Positions 1-9,313 of a stretch of 64,000 bases of DNA are shown here, one piece after another. Position 1 is the stretch's first letter, and the number at the start of each line of letters is the position of its first letter. Under the pieces are notes generated by a model. The model had not been told where the DNA came from. It saw nothing but the letters and a program-made list of their open reading frames with translations, and did no database searches. The stretch lies in assembly GCF_009650215.1 (NCBI RefSeq), contig NZ_CP045851.1, positions 1,589,189 through 1,653,188 of the forward strand, written 5' to 3'. A program made the position numbers and the translations under genes. Origin of the DNA: Actinomarinicola tropica (GTDB lineage: Bacteria > Actinomycetota > Acidimicrobiia > Acidimicrobiales > SKKL01).

Positions 1-1
1 C

Positions 2-427
2 GCCTCCGGCGCCCGGATGGTCCACCTCGCCGCCCACGGGACGCTCCGCTCCGACAGCCCGCTGTTCACGTCCCTCCAGCTCGCGGACGGGCCGCTCACG
101 GTGTACGACCTCGAGCACCTCGAGGACCCGCCCCGCACCGTCGTCCTGCCGGCGTGCGACGCCGGCGCCTCGACCGTCGCCACCGGCGACGAGCTGATCG
201 GATCGGCCGTCGGCCTGCTGTCGATGGGCGTCAGCCAGGTGGTGGCACCGCTGACGATGGTGCCCGACGAGGCGACGGTCGACCTCGTCGTCGACCTCCA
301 CCGGGCGGTGGCGGGCGGACTGGACGTGCCGCACGCCCTCGCTGCGGCGCGGACCGCGGCCCTGGCGCGGGGCGGTCCGCAGGACGTCGCCGCCGCCCAC
401 GCCTTCGTCGTCCTCGGCGGGTCCTGA
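2..427 (+). CDS. CHAT-domain protein, C-terminal part (truncated by window start)
   Basis: The reading frame is open from the left edge and ends at TGA 425-427, so only the C-terminal part of a larger protein is seen. It matches the second half of a CHAT domain, a caspase-like fold often fused to TPRs. The visible His (in HLAAHG, about residue 10) and Cys (in LPACDAG, about residue 50) sit where the catalytic dyad of CHAT proteases lies. The final stretch (HALAAARTAAL, then AHAFVVLGG) is the usual CHAT ending. Family knowledge: CHAT proteins act as proteases in signalling and defence, often with TPR sensors. The N-terminal sensor part is outside the window, so its target cannot be inferred. 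A SARP-type regulator follows 37 nt downstream on the same strand and may be co-expressed. Confidence 0.8.
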   Translation, partial: ASGARMVHLAAHGTLRSDSPLFTSLQLADGPLTVYDLEHLEDPPRTVVLPACDAGASTVATGDELIGSAVGLLSMGVSQVVAPLTMVPDEATVDLVVDLHRAVAGGLDVPHALAAARTAALARGGPQDVAAAHAFVVLGGS

Positions 428-464
428 GAGGTATCAGGCTCGGGCATCGCGGCTCTCGACGAGC

Positions 465-1172
465 ATGACGACGACGCTGCAGCTGCTCGGCGGGTTCGAG
501 GTGCGAGCCGGCGGGGTCCGCGTGGACCTGCCGGCGGCGGGCGAGCGCCTGGTGGCGCTCCTCGCGCTGCGCCGGGGGCCCCAGACGAGGGACGTGGTCG
601 CACGTGCGGTGTGGCCGGCGACCACCCCCTCGCCCGGGGCCCGCCTCCTCGACACCCTGCTCGGCCGGCTGTCCGACCAGGTCCGGCAGGGCATCGACGT
701 CGACCCTCACGGATCCCTCTCGCTGGGGTCCGGGTGGGACGTCGACCTCGACCAGGCGCTCGACGCCGCGCGCCGGCTGCACGTGGACCCGACCCCGGTC
801 GGCGCCGACCTCGTCGTCTTCCGCCTCGACCTGCTGCCGGGGTGGTTCGAGCCCTGGCTCGACGAGGTCCAGGCCCGGTACCGCCGGCTGCGGATGTCGG
901 TGCTGCGGCGGGTCGGGCGCCACCAGCTCGACGTCGGCGACGTGGACGACGCCGCGGACATCGCCCTCGAGCTCCTGGCGGACGATCCCTGCAACGAGGA
1001 GGCGCAGCTGCTCCTCGTCGAGGCCCTGCTGGCCCGGGGGGACCACGCGCTGGCGCGTCGGACCCTCGACCGCTTCCGGCGACGCCTGCGCTACGAGCTC
1101 GGCGTCGAGCCGACGGCGGGGATGCGGGCGGCGATCGCCCGCGCGGAGCACCCGGCACGCGGCGGCGTCTGA
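465..1172 (+). CDS. SARP/AfsR-type transcriptional regulator with BTAD domain
   Basis: This 235-residue protein has the two-domain plan of small SARP regulators. Residues 1-95 resemble an OmpR-type winged helix (start LQLLGGFEVRAGG, then LLALRRG and VVARAVWP). Residues 100-230 form the helical bacterial transcriptional activator domain (LLPGWFEPWLDEVQ, a TPR-like core LLADDPCNEEAQLLLVEALL, and the typical LGVEPTAGMR near the end). Such proteins bind direct repeats at promoters and recruit RNA polymerase. The position right after a CHAT-domain gene suggests a shared pathway. There is no biosynthetic cluster next to it, so its regulon is not evident. The start was chosen as the first ATG giving the conserved LLGGFEV N-terminus. 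Confidence 0.8.
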   Translation: MTTTLQLLGGFEVRAGGVRVDLPAAGERLVALLALRRGPQTRDVVARAVWPATTPSPGARLLDTLLGRLSDQVRQGIDVDPHGSLSLGSGWDVDLDQALDAARRLHVDPTPVGADLVVFRLDLLPGWFEPWLDEVQARYRRLRMSVLRRVGRHQLDVGDVDDAADIALELLADDPCNEEAQLLLVEALLARGDHALARRTLDRFRRRLRYELGVEPTAGMRAAIARAEHPARGGV

Positions 1173-1210
1173 TCGACCAGCACCGTGGCGGTCGGTGACA
1201 CACTGCGGAT

Positions 1211-2182
1211 GTGATCGTCGACTGCGCCGAGTACGACCAGGGGGCACGCCGACCGGGCCGGGCGTCGTTGAGCGACCTGGGCCAGCGCGAGCGGGGCGAC
1301 GGTCGGTTCGTGTGGCTCGGCCTCTTCGAGCCCACCGCAGAGGAGTTCTCCGAGGTGATGGACGCCCTCGGTCTGCACCCCCTCGCATCCGAGGACGCGG
1401 TCGAGGCGCACCAGCGCCCGAAGCTCGAGATCTACGACGGCACGCTCTTCCTCGTGCTGAAGACCGCCCGCTACGACGATCCCACCGAGACCGTCGAGTT
1501 CGGGGAGCTGCTGATCTTCGTCGGCGCGGACTTCATCGTCGTGGTGCGCCACGGTGCCGCCAGCGCCCTCGCCGAGGTGCGCGCCGAGCTCGAGGCCGAC
1601 CCCGAACGCCTCGCGCTCGGACCGGCGGCGGTGCTCCACGGGATCCTCGACCGGGTGGTCGACGACTACGCGCCGGTCATGGCCGGCATCGACGACGACA
1701 TCGGCGAGGTCGAGGCGGCGGTGTTCTCCGACACCCCGACGAACCCCGTGGAGCGCATCTACAAGCTCAAGCGCGAGGTGCTCGGCGTCCACCGGGCCCT
1801 CGGTCCGCTGGTCGACCCCCTCCATCGCCTGTCGAGCCAGCCGCTGCCGACGGTGCCGCCGGCGGTGCGCTCCTACTTCCGCGACGTCGAGGACCACCTC
1901 GTCCGCGTCACCGAGCAGAACGAGACGAACCGCGACCTGCTCACGAGCGTCCTCGAAGCGAACCTGACCCGGGTCAGCGTCCGCCAGAACGAGGACATGC
2001 GGAAGATCTCCGCATGGGTGGCGATGGCGGCGGTGCCGACGTTGGTGGCGGGCGTCTACGGCATGAACTTCGACCACATGCCCGAGCTCGACTGGCGCTT
2101 CGGGTACCCGGCGGTGCTGGCCGCCATGGCCGTGATCTGCCTCACGCTGTTCAGGTACTTCCGTCGGAGCGGTTGGATCTGA
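1211..2182 (+). CDS. corA: CorA-like magnesium/divalent cation transporter
   Basis: The 323-residue protein has a large soluble N-terminal domain and two C-terminal membrane helices (about residues 265-285 and 298-318). The signature GVYGMNF at the end of the first helix is followed by the acidic loop MPELDW, diagnostic for the CorA/MIT family. The middle contains the long helices that form the funnel of the pentamer (DDDIGEVEAAVF; VRVTEQNETNRDLL). Predicted role: Mg2+ (or Co2+/Ni2+/Zn2+) passage across the cytoplasmic membrane. The start is GTG 1211, with a weak CACACT hexamer 6 nt upstream. The gene converges with topoisomerase IB and only 1 nt separates the two stops. Confidence 0.9.
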   Translation: MIVDCAEYDQGARRPGRASLSDLGQRERGDGRFVWLGLFEPTAEEFSEVMDALGLHPLASEDAVEAHQRPKLEIYDGTLFLVLKTARYDDPTETVEFGELLIFVGADFIVVVRHGAASALAEVRAELEADPERLALGPAAVLHGILDRVVDDYAPVMAGIDDDIGEVEAAVFSDTPTNPVERIYKLKREVLGVHRALGPLVDPLHRLSSQPLPTVPPAVRSYFRDVEDHLVRVTEQNETNRDLLTSVLEANLTRVSVRQNEDMRKISAWVAMAAVPTLVAGVYGMNFDHMPELDWRFGYPAVLAAMAVICLTLFRYFRRSGWI

Positions 2183-2183
2183 C

Positions 2184-3218
2184 TCAGGCGGCCCGCCGCT
2201 CATGCCGCGGGAGGTCGAGCTCGAGGACGTGGAGGAAGCGACGTTCCTCGGTGCTGACGTCGGCCTTGCCGCGCCGCGGGCCCGACGCCCACCGGTCCGC
2301 CAGCTCGTCGGCCTCCCACAGCTCGACCACCCGTGGGTGCACGTACGAGCTGCGGCACACCGCGACGGTGTTGCCGAGCACGTCGGCGACCTCGCCGATG
2401 GCGTCCTTCAGCGTCGACTGGCGCGCCCGTTCCGACGTCGGCACCTCGATGCCGGCGAGGAGGGTGGCGGCCTGGACCGATCCCTCCCACGTCCGGAACG
2501 TCTTGGCCGTGATCTCGAGCCCCGTCGCCTGCTGCAGGTACTCGTTGATGTCCTCGGCGCGCACCGGGCGCGGCGCGCCGTCGTCGTCGAGGTACTGGAA
2601 GAGGGTCTGGCCCGGGAGCTCCTGGCACCGCTTGGCGATGCGCGCCAGCCGTGGGTCGTTGCACGAGATCTCGAAGACCTTGCCGTGCTTGCCCGTGAAC
2701 CGCATGTGCATCGCGCCGCTGGTGACCCGGGCGTGACGACTCCGCAGCGTCGTGATCCCGTAGGTCTTGTTCTGCTTGGCGTAGACCTCGCTCCCGACCC
2801 TGCACCCGGTGAGGTCGAGGAGCGAGACGACGAGCGCCACCACCCGGTCCTGCCCGAGCCCACGCTCGGACAGGTCCTCGTCGATGCGGGCCCGCAGGGT
2901 CGGGAGGGCGTGGCCGAAGTCGCGGAGCTGGTCGAACTTCACCTGGGCCCGGTGCTCGCTCCAGCGTGGGTGGTAGCGGTACTGCTTGCGGCCCTTGGCG
3001 TCGCGACCCGTGGCCTGGATGTGCCCGTTCGGGTGCGGTGAGATCCACACGTCGGTCCACGCCGGTGGGATCGCCAGGGCGGTGACCCGTGCGATGGTCT
3101 CGGCGTCGTCGACGCGGCGACCTTCGGGGTCGACGTACCTGAACCGGGTGCGACCCGTGCGCCGGAGGCCGGGTTCCTCGTCGGTGACGTAGCGGAGGCG
3201 GGGAGGGGTGTCGAGCAC
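2184..3218 (-). CDS. DNA topoisomerase IB (eukaryote-like/poxvirus-type)
   Basis: The 344-residue protein has the complete bacterial type IB topoisomerase signature. The N-terminal domain carries TVDVWISP-like sequence and HIQATGRDAKGRKQYRYH. The catalytic core has GCRVGSEVYA and GITTLRSRH (first Arg), KHGKV (Lys), FRTWEGS (second Arg), and CRSSYVHP with the nucleophilic Tyr near residue 292. It relaxes supercoils by a 3'-phosphotyrosyl intermediate and needs no ATP. The length is normal for bacterial TopIB. The GTG start at 3218 has TAGAGG 6 nt upstream, which fits leaderless transcription, and the gene is divergent from the nuclease-like gene at 3269. Confidence 0.93.
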   Translation of the reverse strand: MLDTPPRLRYVTDEEPGLRRTGRTRFRYVDPEGRRVDDAETIARVTALAIPPAWTDVWISPHPNGHIQATGRDAKGRKQYRYHPRWSEHRAQVKFDQLRDFGHALPTLRARIDEDLSERGLGQDRVVALVVSLLDLTGCRVGSEVYAKQNKTYGITTLRSRHARVTSGAMHMRFTGKHGKVFEISCNDPRLARIAKRCQELPGQTLFQYLDDDGAPRPVRAEDINEYLQQATGLEITAKTFRTWEGSVQAATLLAGIEVPTSERARQSTLKDAIGEVADVLGNTVAVCRSSYVHPRVVELWEADELADRWASGPRRGKADVSTEERRFLHVLELDLPRHERRAA

Positions 3219-3224
3219 GGCGAG

Positions 3225-3262
3225 CCTCTACCCACCCGCCGCCCGATGACGCTCGGTACGGT
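3225..3262. promoter_or_regulatory. Divergent leaderless-type -10 boxes
   Basis: On the minus strand TAGAGG (3230-3225) lies 6 nt before the GTG of topoisomerase IB. On the plus strand TACGGT (3257-3262) lies 6 nt before the GTG at 3269. At this spacing the first transcribed base would be at or next to the start codon. No convincing -35 element was seen on the plus side. Confidence 0.5.
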
Positions 3263-3268
3263 GCGGCC

Positions 3269-4024
3269 GTGGCGATGCTGCGCGTGGCGACCTTCAACAT
3301 CCGCAACGGCCTCGGCCTCGACGGCAGGAACGCGTGGCCGTTCCGTCGCGCGACGACGGCGAGGACGATCGCCGCGCTCGACGCCGACCTCGTCGCTCTG
3401 CAGGAGGTCTACGGCTTCCAGCAGCGGTACCTCGAGCGCCGGCTGAGCGCCTACCGCTTCGTGGGGGAGGGACGGACCGACGGCCGGCGCGGCGAGCGGT
3501 GCCCGGTCCTGGTGCACCAGGACCGCGCCGTCGTCGTCGCCCACCGCACCGTGTGGTTCGGTGCGACGCCGGACGTGCCGGGCACCCGCCTCCCCGGCGC
3601 CGGCTTCCCCCGCATCGCCACCATGGCGACGGTGCGGCTGGAGCCCGAGGGGCGCCTCGTCCAGGTCACGTCGACCCACCTCGACGAGGCGTCGGAGGAC
3701 CGCCGTCGCGTCGCGGCAGCCCAGCTGGTCGAGATGCTCGATCCGGACCTGCCCCAGGTGCTGATGGGGGACCTGAACGCCGACCCGACCTCGGAGGTGA
3801 TCGACGTCCTCGCCGACGGTGGCCTGGTCCTGGTCGAACCCGAGGGCACGACGGGCACCGAGCACGCCTTCACCGGCCGGACCGATCGTCGTCGCATCGA
3901 CCACGTGCTCGTGCGCGGCGACGTGCGCGTCGTCGACGCCACGGTGCTGACGGCTCGCCTCGGGTGCGCCCTGCCGTCGGACCACTGGCCGGTGCGTGCG
4001 GTCCTCGACGTGGGTGACGAGTGA
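3269..4024 (+). CDS. Endonuclease/exonuclease/phosphatase (EEP) family protein
   Basis: The 251-residue protein has the EEP (DNase I-like) motif series: RVATFNIRNG at the N-terminus (metal-binding Asn), LVALQEV (catalytic Glu), VTSTHLD (His), LMGDLNADP (Asp/Asn), RRIDHVLV, and LPSDHWPV (final Asp-His pair). Members cleave phosphodiester or phosphomonoester bonds in DNA, RNA, inositol phosphates or sphingomyelin, and the sequence alone does not give the substrate. There is no signal peptide, so it is probably cytoplasmic. The start is GTG 3269, with ATG 3275 as an alternative. TACGGT ends 6 nt upstream of the GTG. The gene ends 4 nt from the convergent acyl-CoA synthetase. Confidence 0.85.
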   Translation: MAMLRVATFNIRNGLGLDGRNAWPFRRATTARTIAALDADLVALQEVYGFQQRYLERRLSAYRFVGEGRTDGRRGERCPVLVHQDRAVVVAHRTVWFGATPDVPGTRLPGAGFPRIATMATVRLEPEGRLVQVTSTHLDEASEDRRRVAAAQLVEMLDPDLPQVLMGDLNADPTSEVIDVLADGGLVLVEPEGTTGTEHAFTGRTDRRRIDHVLVRGDVRVVDATVLTARLGCALPSDHWPVRAVLDVGDE

Positions 4025-4028
4025 GCCG

Positions 4029-5522
4029 CTAGCCGGTCGTGTCGATCGCGGCGCGGACGACCTTGCCCATGGCGTTGCGCGGCAGGGCGTCGACGCGTCG
4101 CACCAGGCGCGGTCGCTTGTAGGCCACGAGGTCGGCGGCCACCGCGGCGACCACCGCGTCGGCATCGACGTCCGGGGGCGCCTCGACGACGGCGGTGACG
4201 ACCTCGCCCCACTCCTCCGACGGGGTGCCGACCACGGCCACGTCCCGGACGCCGGGCTGGGCGCGGATCAGGTCCTCGATCTCACGGGGGTACACGTTGT
4301 AGCCGCCCGAGATGATGAGCTCCTTGGCTCGGCCGACGATCGCCACGTGGCCGGCGTCGTCGACGGCGCCGACGTCGCCGGTGCGGAACCAGCCGTCGGG
4401 CGTGAAGGACGTGGCGTTCGCCTCGGGACGCGCGTCGTAGCCGCCGAACACGTTCGGCCCCCGGACCTCGATCTCCGAGGTGCCCGGCGCGAGGCGGAGC
4501 TCGACACCGGGGAGCGGGATGCCGACGGTCCCCGGCCGTCGCTCGCCGTCGTAGGGGTTCGAGACGAGCATCACCGTCTCGGTCATGCCGTAGCGCTCGA
4601 GGACCCGCTGCCCGCAGCGATCAGCGATGCGGGCGTGCAGCGTGGCGCTCAGCGGCGCCGAGCCCGACACGCAGAGGCGGAGCGAGGCCAGGCGCTCGGC
4701 GCCGGGTGCCTCGACGAGGCGGCTGTACATGGTCGGGACCCCGAAGAACATCGTGGCATCGGCGGCCTCGGTGAGGACGTCCTCGGGGTCGAACCGGGGG
4801 AGGAGGACAGCGCTGGCACCGGCGGCGAGCGTGCCGTGCACGCCCACGCCCAGCCCGTGCATGTGGAACAGGGGGAGGGCGAGCACGAGGCGGTCGTCCT
4901 CGGACCAGCGCCACGCCAGCAGCAGCGCCTCGACGCTGGCGAGGATGTTGGCGTGGGTCAGCAGCGCTCCCTTCGGCCGGCCCGTGGTGCCGGAGGTGTA
5001 GGGGAGGAGCGCGGGATCGTCCGGTCCCGCGACGTCGAGGCGCACCTCCGGGCCGTCGGGGAGGTCGACGTCCACCCCGGCGACGACGGGGAGACCCGCG
5101 GCGGCGGCCTGCTCGCGCATCGGCGCCGACCCGAGCACGGCGCCGCGGGCGCCGGAGTCCTCGAGGAGCACCTGCAGCTCGCGGGGCGTGTAGGCGTCGT
5201 TGACCGGAACGACGACGAGCCCCAGTCGCAGCGCGGCGACGTGGGCCACGACGAGGTCGGCGGAGGGCCCGCCGGACAGGAGCACGCGGTCGCCGCGGCG
5301 GAGCCCGGCGCCGGCGAGCCGCCGCGCGGTCTGCTCGCTGCGACCGAGGAGATCGCCCCTGGAGAGCCACGTCCCGTCGACGTCGCGGAGGGCTGCGCGC
5401 TCGGCGTCCTCCCGCCAGAGCGCCACCCAGGCGCGCGGGAGGGTGCCGCGAGCGAGGAGGTCGACGGCGTCAGGGTCGGTGCCCGACGGGAGGTGGTGCG
5501 TCCAGGGCGCGGGCGTCGTCAT
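4029..5522 (-). CDS. AMP-forming acyl-CoA synthetase
   Basis: The 497-residue protein is a full-length ANL-superfamily adenylating enzyme. The P-loop-like motif YTSGTTGRPKG is near residue 174. Other motifs are YGMTET (A5), GWFRTGDVG (A7/A8), SGGYNVYPREIED and the C-terminal catalytic Lys in PRNAMGKVVR. It should activate a carboxylic acid to an acyl-AMP and then an acyl-CoA. The length and overall pattern are closest to the malonyl-CoA synthetase/medium-chain FadD group, but the substrate is unassigned. It sits divergently from a CoA-transferase and enoyl-CoA hydratase pair, so a shared acyl-CoA pathway is likely. ATG 5522 was chosen as the first Met of the conserved frame. Confidence 0.9.
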   Translation of the reverse strand: MTTPAPWTHHLPSGTDPDAVDLLARGTLPRAWVALWREDAERAALRDVDGTWLSRGDLLGRSEQTARRLAGAGLRRGDRVLLSGGPSADLVVAHVAALRLGLVVVPVNDAYTPRELQVLLEDSGARGAVLGSAPMREQAAAAGLPVVAGVDVDLPDGPEVRLDVAGPDDPALLPYTSGTTGRPKGALLTHANILASVEALLLAWRWSEDDRLVLALPLFHMHGLGVGVHGTLAAGASAVLLPRFDPEDVLTEAADATMFFGVPTMYSRLVEAPGAERLASLRLCVSGSAPLSATLHARIADRCGQRVLERYGMTETVMLVSNPYDGERRPGTVGIPLPGVELRLAPGTSEIEVRGPNVFGGYDARPEANATSFTPDGWFRTGDVGAVDDAGHVAIVGRAKELIISGGYNVYPREIEDLIRAQPGVRDVAVVGTPSEEWGEVVTAVVEAPPDVDADAVVAAVAADLVAYKRPRLVRRVDALPRNAMGKVVRAAIDTTG

Positions 5523-5690
5523 CGCGGCAGGCCTCCGGCCGGGTCGTCAGCCCACCCGTCCCGGCCTGCCCTCGCCGCCTCCGTCGTCTCGTCCAACCGT
5601 CGTGCCCCCGGGTCGTGTCGCCGCATCCCATGATGGCCCACGCCGAGCACGCGCCCGCCGCTGGCTAGGGTCGGGCTCGGAGGGGGGATC

Positions 5691-6878
5691 GTGACGCTGC
5701 CGCTCGACGACATCCGGGTGCTCGACCTGACCGTGGCGCGGGCGGGGCCGACCTGCGTCCGCCAGCTCGCCGACTGGGGCGCGGACGTCGTCCGGATCGA
5801 GGCGCCGACCCATCCGGGCCAGCCGGGTGTCGCCGGTGAGGACCGGCACGGATCCGACGTGCAGTACGTGCACCGCAACAAGCGGGCCCTGTCCCTCGAC
5901 CTGCGCACCGACGCCGGCCGGGCCGTCCTCCACGATCTCGTCGACACCGCGGACGTCCTCGTCGAGAACATGCGGCCGCCGGTCAAGGGACGCCTCGGGT
6001 TCGACTGGGACACGGTCCACGCGCGCAACCCGCGCCTGGTCATGGCGTCGATCTCCGGGTTCGGCCAGGACGGTCCCTACGCCGCACGGGGCGGCGTCGA
6101 CCAGATCGCCCAGGGGATGGGTGGCCTGATGAGCGTCACCGGCGAGCCGGGGCGGGGGCCCATGCGCGTCGGGATCCCGGTCTCCGACCTGGCATCGGGC
6201 CTCTACGCCGCGGTCGGTGTCCTCGCTGCGCTCCACGACCGCGAGCGCACCGGTCGAGGCCGGTGGGTGCGCACCTCCCTGCTCGAGTCGATGATCGCCA
6301 TGATGGACCTCCAGGCGGCGCGCTGGACGGTCGACGGCGTGGTCCCCGGCCAGGAGGGCAACCACCACCCCACGCTCCTGCCGATGGGGTGCTTCGAGTC
6401 GGCCGACGGCCACGTCAACGTCGCCGGGCCGTCCGGGCGCCTGTGGCGGGGGTTCTGCACCGCGATCGGTCGAGAGGACCTGCTGACCGACCCCCGGTTC
6501 GGCACCGGTGCGGCGCGGCACGAACGTCGCGGCGAGCTCAACGGCATCATCGCCGACGTGCTGCGCACCCGCACCACGGCCGAGTGGGTCGAGGTCCTGA
6601 CCGCGCACGGCGTGCCGGCGGGCCCGGTCAACACGATGGACCAGGTCTTCGCCGACCCCCAGGTCACGCATCTGGAGATGGTCGGCGAGGTCGTCCACCC
6701 CACCCTCGGCGCCCTCCGCCTCGTCCGACACCCCGTCCGGATGTCGGACGACGGCGGCCCCGCCGCCACCGTGCGCACGCACGCCCCCGACCCCGGCGAG
6801 CACACCGACGAGATCCTGGCCGCTCTCGGCCGCACCGCCGACCAGATCGCCGCGCTCCGCCGCGACGGCACCATCTGA
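5691..6878 (+). CDS. CaiB/BaiF-type (class III) CoA-transferase
   Basis: The 395-residue protein has the class III CoA-transferase pattern: RVLDLTVARAGPTCVRQLADWGADVVRIE at the N-terminus (given here as spaced elements RVLDLT, LADWGADVV, RIEAP), the RNKRALSLDL element, the catalytic Asp region (NMRPPVKGRLGFDW), SISGFGQDGPYA, and HGVPAGPVN near the C-terminus. These enzymes move CoA between carboxylates through an aspartyl-CoA thioester. A GGAGGGGGG ribosome-binding site precedes GTG 5691, and TAGGGT (5666-5671) upstream fits a -10 box with a short leader. It is followed after 26 nt by an enoyl-CoA hydratase, which indicates a two-gene operon. Confidence 0.92.
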   Translation: MTLPLDDIRVLDLTVARAGPTCVRQLADWGADVVRIEAPTHPGQPGVAGEDRHGSDVQYVHRNKRALSLDLRTDAGRAVLHDLVDTADVLVENMRPPVKGRLGFDWDTVHARNPRLVMASISGFGQDGPYAARGGVDQIAQGMGGLMSVTGEPGRGPMRVGIPVSDLASGLYAAVGVLAALHDRERTGRGRWVRTSLLESMIAMMDLQAARWTVDGVVPGQEGNHHPTLLPMGCFESADGHVNVAGPSGRLWRGFCTAIGREDLLTDPRFGTGAARHERRGELNGIIADVLRTRTTAEWVEVLTAHGVPAGPVNTMDQVFADPQVTHLEMVGEVVHPTLGALRLVRHPVRMSDDGGPAATVRTHAPDPGEHTDEILAALGRTADQIAALRRDGTI

Positions 6879-6904
6879 CGATCACCCACCCCACGAGGAG
6901 CCCC

Positions 6905-7711
6905 GTGACCCGCACCCACGACACCGGTACCGAGATGCTGCTCTGCGACGTCGACGACGGCGTCGCGACGGTCACGTTCAACAACCCGGAGAAGCGCAAC
7001 GCGCTGTCGTCCGAGATCCGCCACGCCCTCCCCGGGCTGCTGCACGCGCTCGCCGCCGACGACGGCGTCCGGGTCGTCGTGCTGACCGGTGCCGGCGACA
7101 AGGCCTTCGTGTCGGGGGCGGACATCTCCGAGTTCGCCGAGCAGCGCACGTCGCCGGAGGCCCGTGCTGCGTTCGACCGCACCTTCGCCGACGCCGAGCA
7201 GGGCTGGCGGGCGCTCACCAAGCCGGTGATCGCCCGGATCCGTGGGTTCTGCATGGGCGGCGGGCTCCTCACGGCGCTGAAGGCCGACATCCGCATCGCG
7301 GCGGACGACGCCCGCTTCGGGGTGCCGGCGGCGCGCCTCGGACTCGGCTACTCGTTCGACGGCATCGAGGCCCTCGTCGGTCTGATCGGTCCTGCCAACG
7401 TGGCCGAGATGCTCTACTCGGCGCGGCGCTACACCGCGGCCGAGGCCGAGCACATGGGGCTCGTGAACCGCGTCGTCCCCGTCGACCGCCTCGACGCCGA
7501 GGTCGACGCCCTCGCCCGCAGCATCTGCGAGAACGCCCCCCTCACGGTCGCCGCCTGCAAGGTCGGCATCCGCGAGGCGGTGCGGGACGCCTCCCGGCGC
7601 GACCTCGATCGCCACCGGGCGATGGTCGAGGCGTGCTTCGACTCCGCCGACTACCGCGAGGGGCAGGCGGCGTTCCTCGCCAAGCGCACACCGCGCTTCG
7701 AGGGCCGTTGA
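6905..7711 (+). CDS. Enoyl-CoA hydratase/isomerase family protein
   Basis: The 268-residue protein has the crotonase fold signature: VATVTFNNPEKRNALS at the start, the oxyanion-hole segments GDKAFVSGADISEF and IRGFCMGGGLL, and ARFGVPAARLGLGY. It probably hydrates an enoyl-CoA or catalyses a related crotonase-type reaction. GTG 6905 has a GAGGAG 4 nt upstream. The gene follows the CoA-transferase in the same direction, so activation and hydration of the same acyl-CoA are likely coupled. In the usual hydratase Glu position the protein has GYSFDGIEAL, so an isomerase or hydrolase activity cannot be excluded. Confidence 0.9.
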   Translation: MTRTHDTGTEMLLCDVDDGVATVTFNNPEKRNALSSEIRHALPGLLHALAADDGVRVVVLTGAGDKAFVSGADISEFAEQRTSPEARAAFDRTFADAEQGWRALTKPVIARIRGFCMGGGLLTALKADIRIAADDARFGVPAARLGLGYSFDGIEALVGLIGPANVAEMLYSARRYTAAEAEHMGLVNRVVPVDRLDAEVDALARSICENAPLTVAACKVGIREAVRDASRRDLDRHRAMVEACFDSADYREGQAAFLAKRTPRFEGR

Positions 7712-7717
7712 GCGGCG

Positions 7718-9313
7718 CTACTCGGTGCGCAGGTCGCGGCGTCGGAAACCGGCGAGCCCGGCCGCGGCCAACGCGGCGGCGAGAGCCAGCAGCACGATGA
7801 CCGGGAACCACCTGAGGTCCTCCGCCGGCACCGCGGGCGCGTGGTCGAAGGGCGACAGCTGGCGGGTCCACGCCGGCAGCCGGAGCACCTCGCCGAGGAC
7901 GCCGACGACCACGACCCCGGCCAGCACCGCCCAGGCGACCATCACCGCTCGAGGAGCGAGACCGAAGAGGGCGAGGGTGAGGCCGGTGAGCACCAGCGCC
8001 GGCGGCACGGTGACGAGCGACGCCAGCGTCATCCGTGCGACCTGCCCGGCGTCCTCGGCCACGACGGCGTAGGAGACCCCGATGCCGAGCCCACCCGCCG
8101 CGATGACGACCACGGTGCCGACGACGGCGACGACGAGGTGGCTCGCCGCCCAGTGGATGCGCCCGAGCGGGCCGGCGAGGAGCGGCTCGGCGCGGCCGGC
8201 GCCCTCCTCGGAGCGCAGGCGGAGCACGGCGGAGATCGCGAACCCGGAGGCGATGAGGGCCAGCATCAGGAGCGATGTGGCGAAGAACGCGTCGGTGACG
8301 CTCGCGCCCTCGAGCTGGGCCAGGATGTCGGCGAAGGTCGGGTTCTCCTCCACCATCTCCTCGATGTCCTCGCCGATGGAGCCGTAGACGAGGCCGGTGA
8401 CGAACATCCCGACGGCCCACCCGATGACGGTGCCCCGGTGGAGCCGGACGGCCAGCCCGACCGGCCGGCTCAAGGACGCGGCGCCGCGTGCCGGCCCGCC
8501 ACGCGTGGCGAGGATCCCCGAGCCCAGGTCGCGTCGGGAGAACAGCCAGAACGCCACCCCGACGAGCCCGCCGGCCGCCGCGAGGCAGAGCACGATGGGC
8601 CACCACACCTCTCCGGCGAAGGCGCGCACCGCCTGGGCCCAGCCCATGGGGGAGAGCCAGCGCAGCGCGTTGTCGCCGATGTCGCCCACCGCCCGCAGGA
8701 CGAAGGTGGCGACGAGCGTCGCGCTGGCGAGGCCGAGCGTCCCTCGGCCCGTGCTGGCGATCTGCGCCGCCACGGCGGTGATCCCCACGAAGACGAGGCC
8801 GACGGCGGCCAGCGACGCGGCGAGGGCGACCGAGCCGTGGACGGCGTAGCCGGTGGCGACGAAGCCCACGGCGCACGCGGCGCTGACGAGGACGACCACC
8901 GCCGCGACGACGGCGAGGGCGGCCGCGGTGGGGGCGTGGCGGCCGACGACGCTCGACCGCACGACCTCGGCCCGCTCGACGTCCTCCTCGGCTCTCGTGT
9001 GCCGGTTCACGAGGAAGATGGCCATGAGGGCCATGCCGATCATGCCGAACACCTGGGTCTCGTTGACGAGGATGACGCCGAGGTTGGGGTCGTCGAACCC
9101 GTAGCCCGGCCCGGCGAACGCGACGAGCGCAGGGTTGTCGCCGAAGAGCACGGTGTACTGCTCGATCGACTCCTGGTCGGGGTACACCGGCGGCAGGGCG
9201 GCGGCCGAGGCGATGACGGTGCCGACGATCCCACCGATCCAGAGCAGGAGCCGGAGGCGGTCCCGTCGCACCACGAACCACGACAGGCGGCCGGTGCCGG
9301 TGAGCGTGGTCAT
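7718..9313 (-). CDS. ABC-2 type exporter permease (antibiotic-exporter-like)
   Basis: The 531-residue protein is very hydrophobic, with roughly twelve predicted membrane segments arranged as two similar halves. It resembles the large permeases paired with polyketide-antibiotic exporter ATPases in actinomycetes. Features include the N-terminal amphipathic [12 protein letters not shown], a soluble loop with a predicted coupling helix ([16 protein letters not shown]-like, with [12 protein letters not shown] visible), and the C-terminal RRDLRTE. ATG 9313 overlaps the stop of the upstream ATPase gene by 4 nt, so the two are translationally coupled. The substrate is unknown. It converges with the hydratase gene with a 6-nt gap. 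Confidence 0.85.
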   Translation of the reverse strand: MTTLTGTGRLSWFVVRRDRLRLLLWIGGIVGTVIASAAALPPVYPDQESIEQYTVLFGDNPALVAFAGPGYGFDDPNLGVILVNETQVFGMIGMALMAIFLVNRHTRAEEDVERAEVVRSSVVGRHAPTAAALAVVAAVVVLVSAACAVGFVATGYAVHGSVALAASLAAVGLVFVGITAVAAQIASTGRGTLGLASATLVATFVLRAVGDIGDNALRWLSPMGWAQAVRAFAGEVWWPIVLCLAAAGGLVGVAFWLFSRRDLGSGILATRGGPARGAASLSRPVGLAVRLHRGTVIGWAVGMFVTGLVYGSIGEDIEEMVEENPTFADILAQLEGASVTDAFFATSLLMLALIASGFAISAVLRLRSEEGAGRAEPLLAGPLGRIHWAASHLVVAVVGTVVVIAAGGLGIGVSYAVVAEDAGQVARMTLASLVTVPPALVLTGLTLALFGLAPRAVMVAWAVLAGVVVVGVLGEVLRLPAWTRQLSPFDHAPAVPAEDLRWFPVIVLLALAAALAAAGLAGFRRRDLRTE

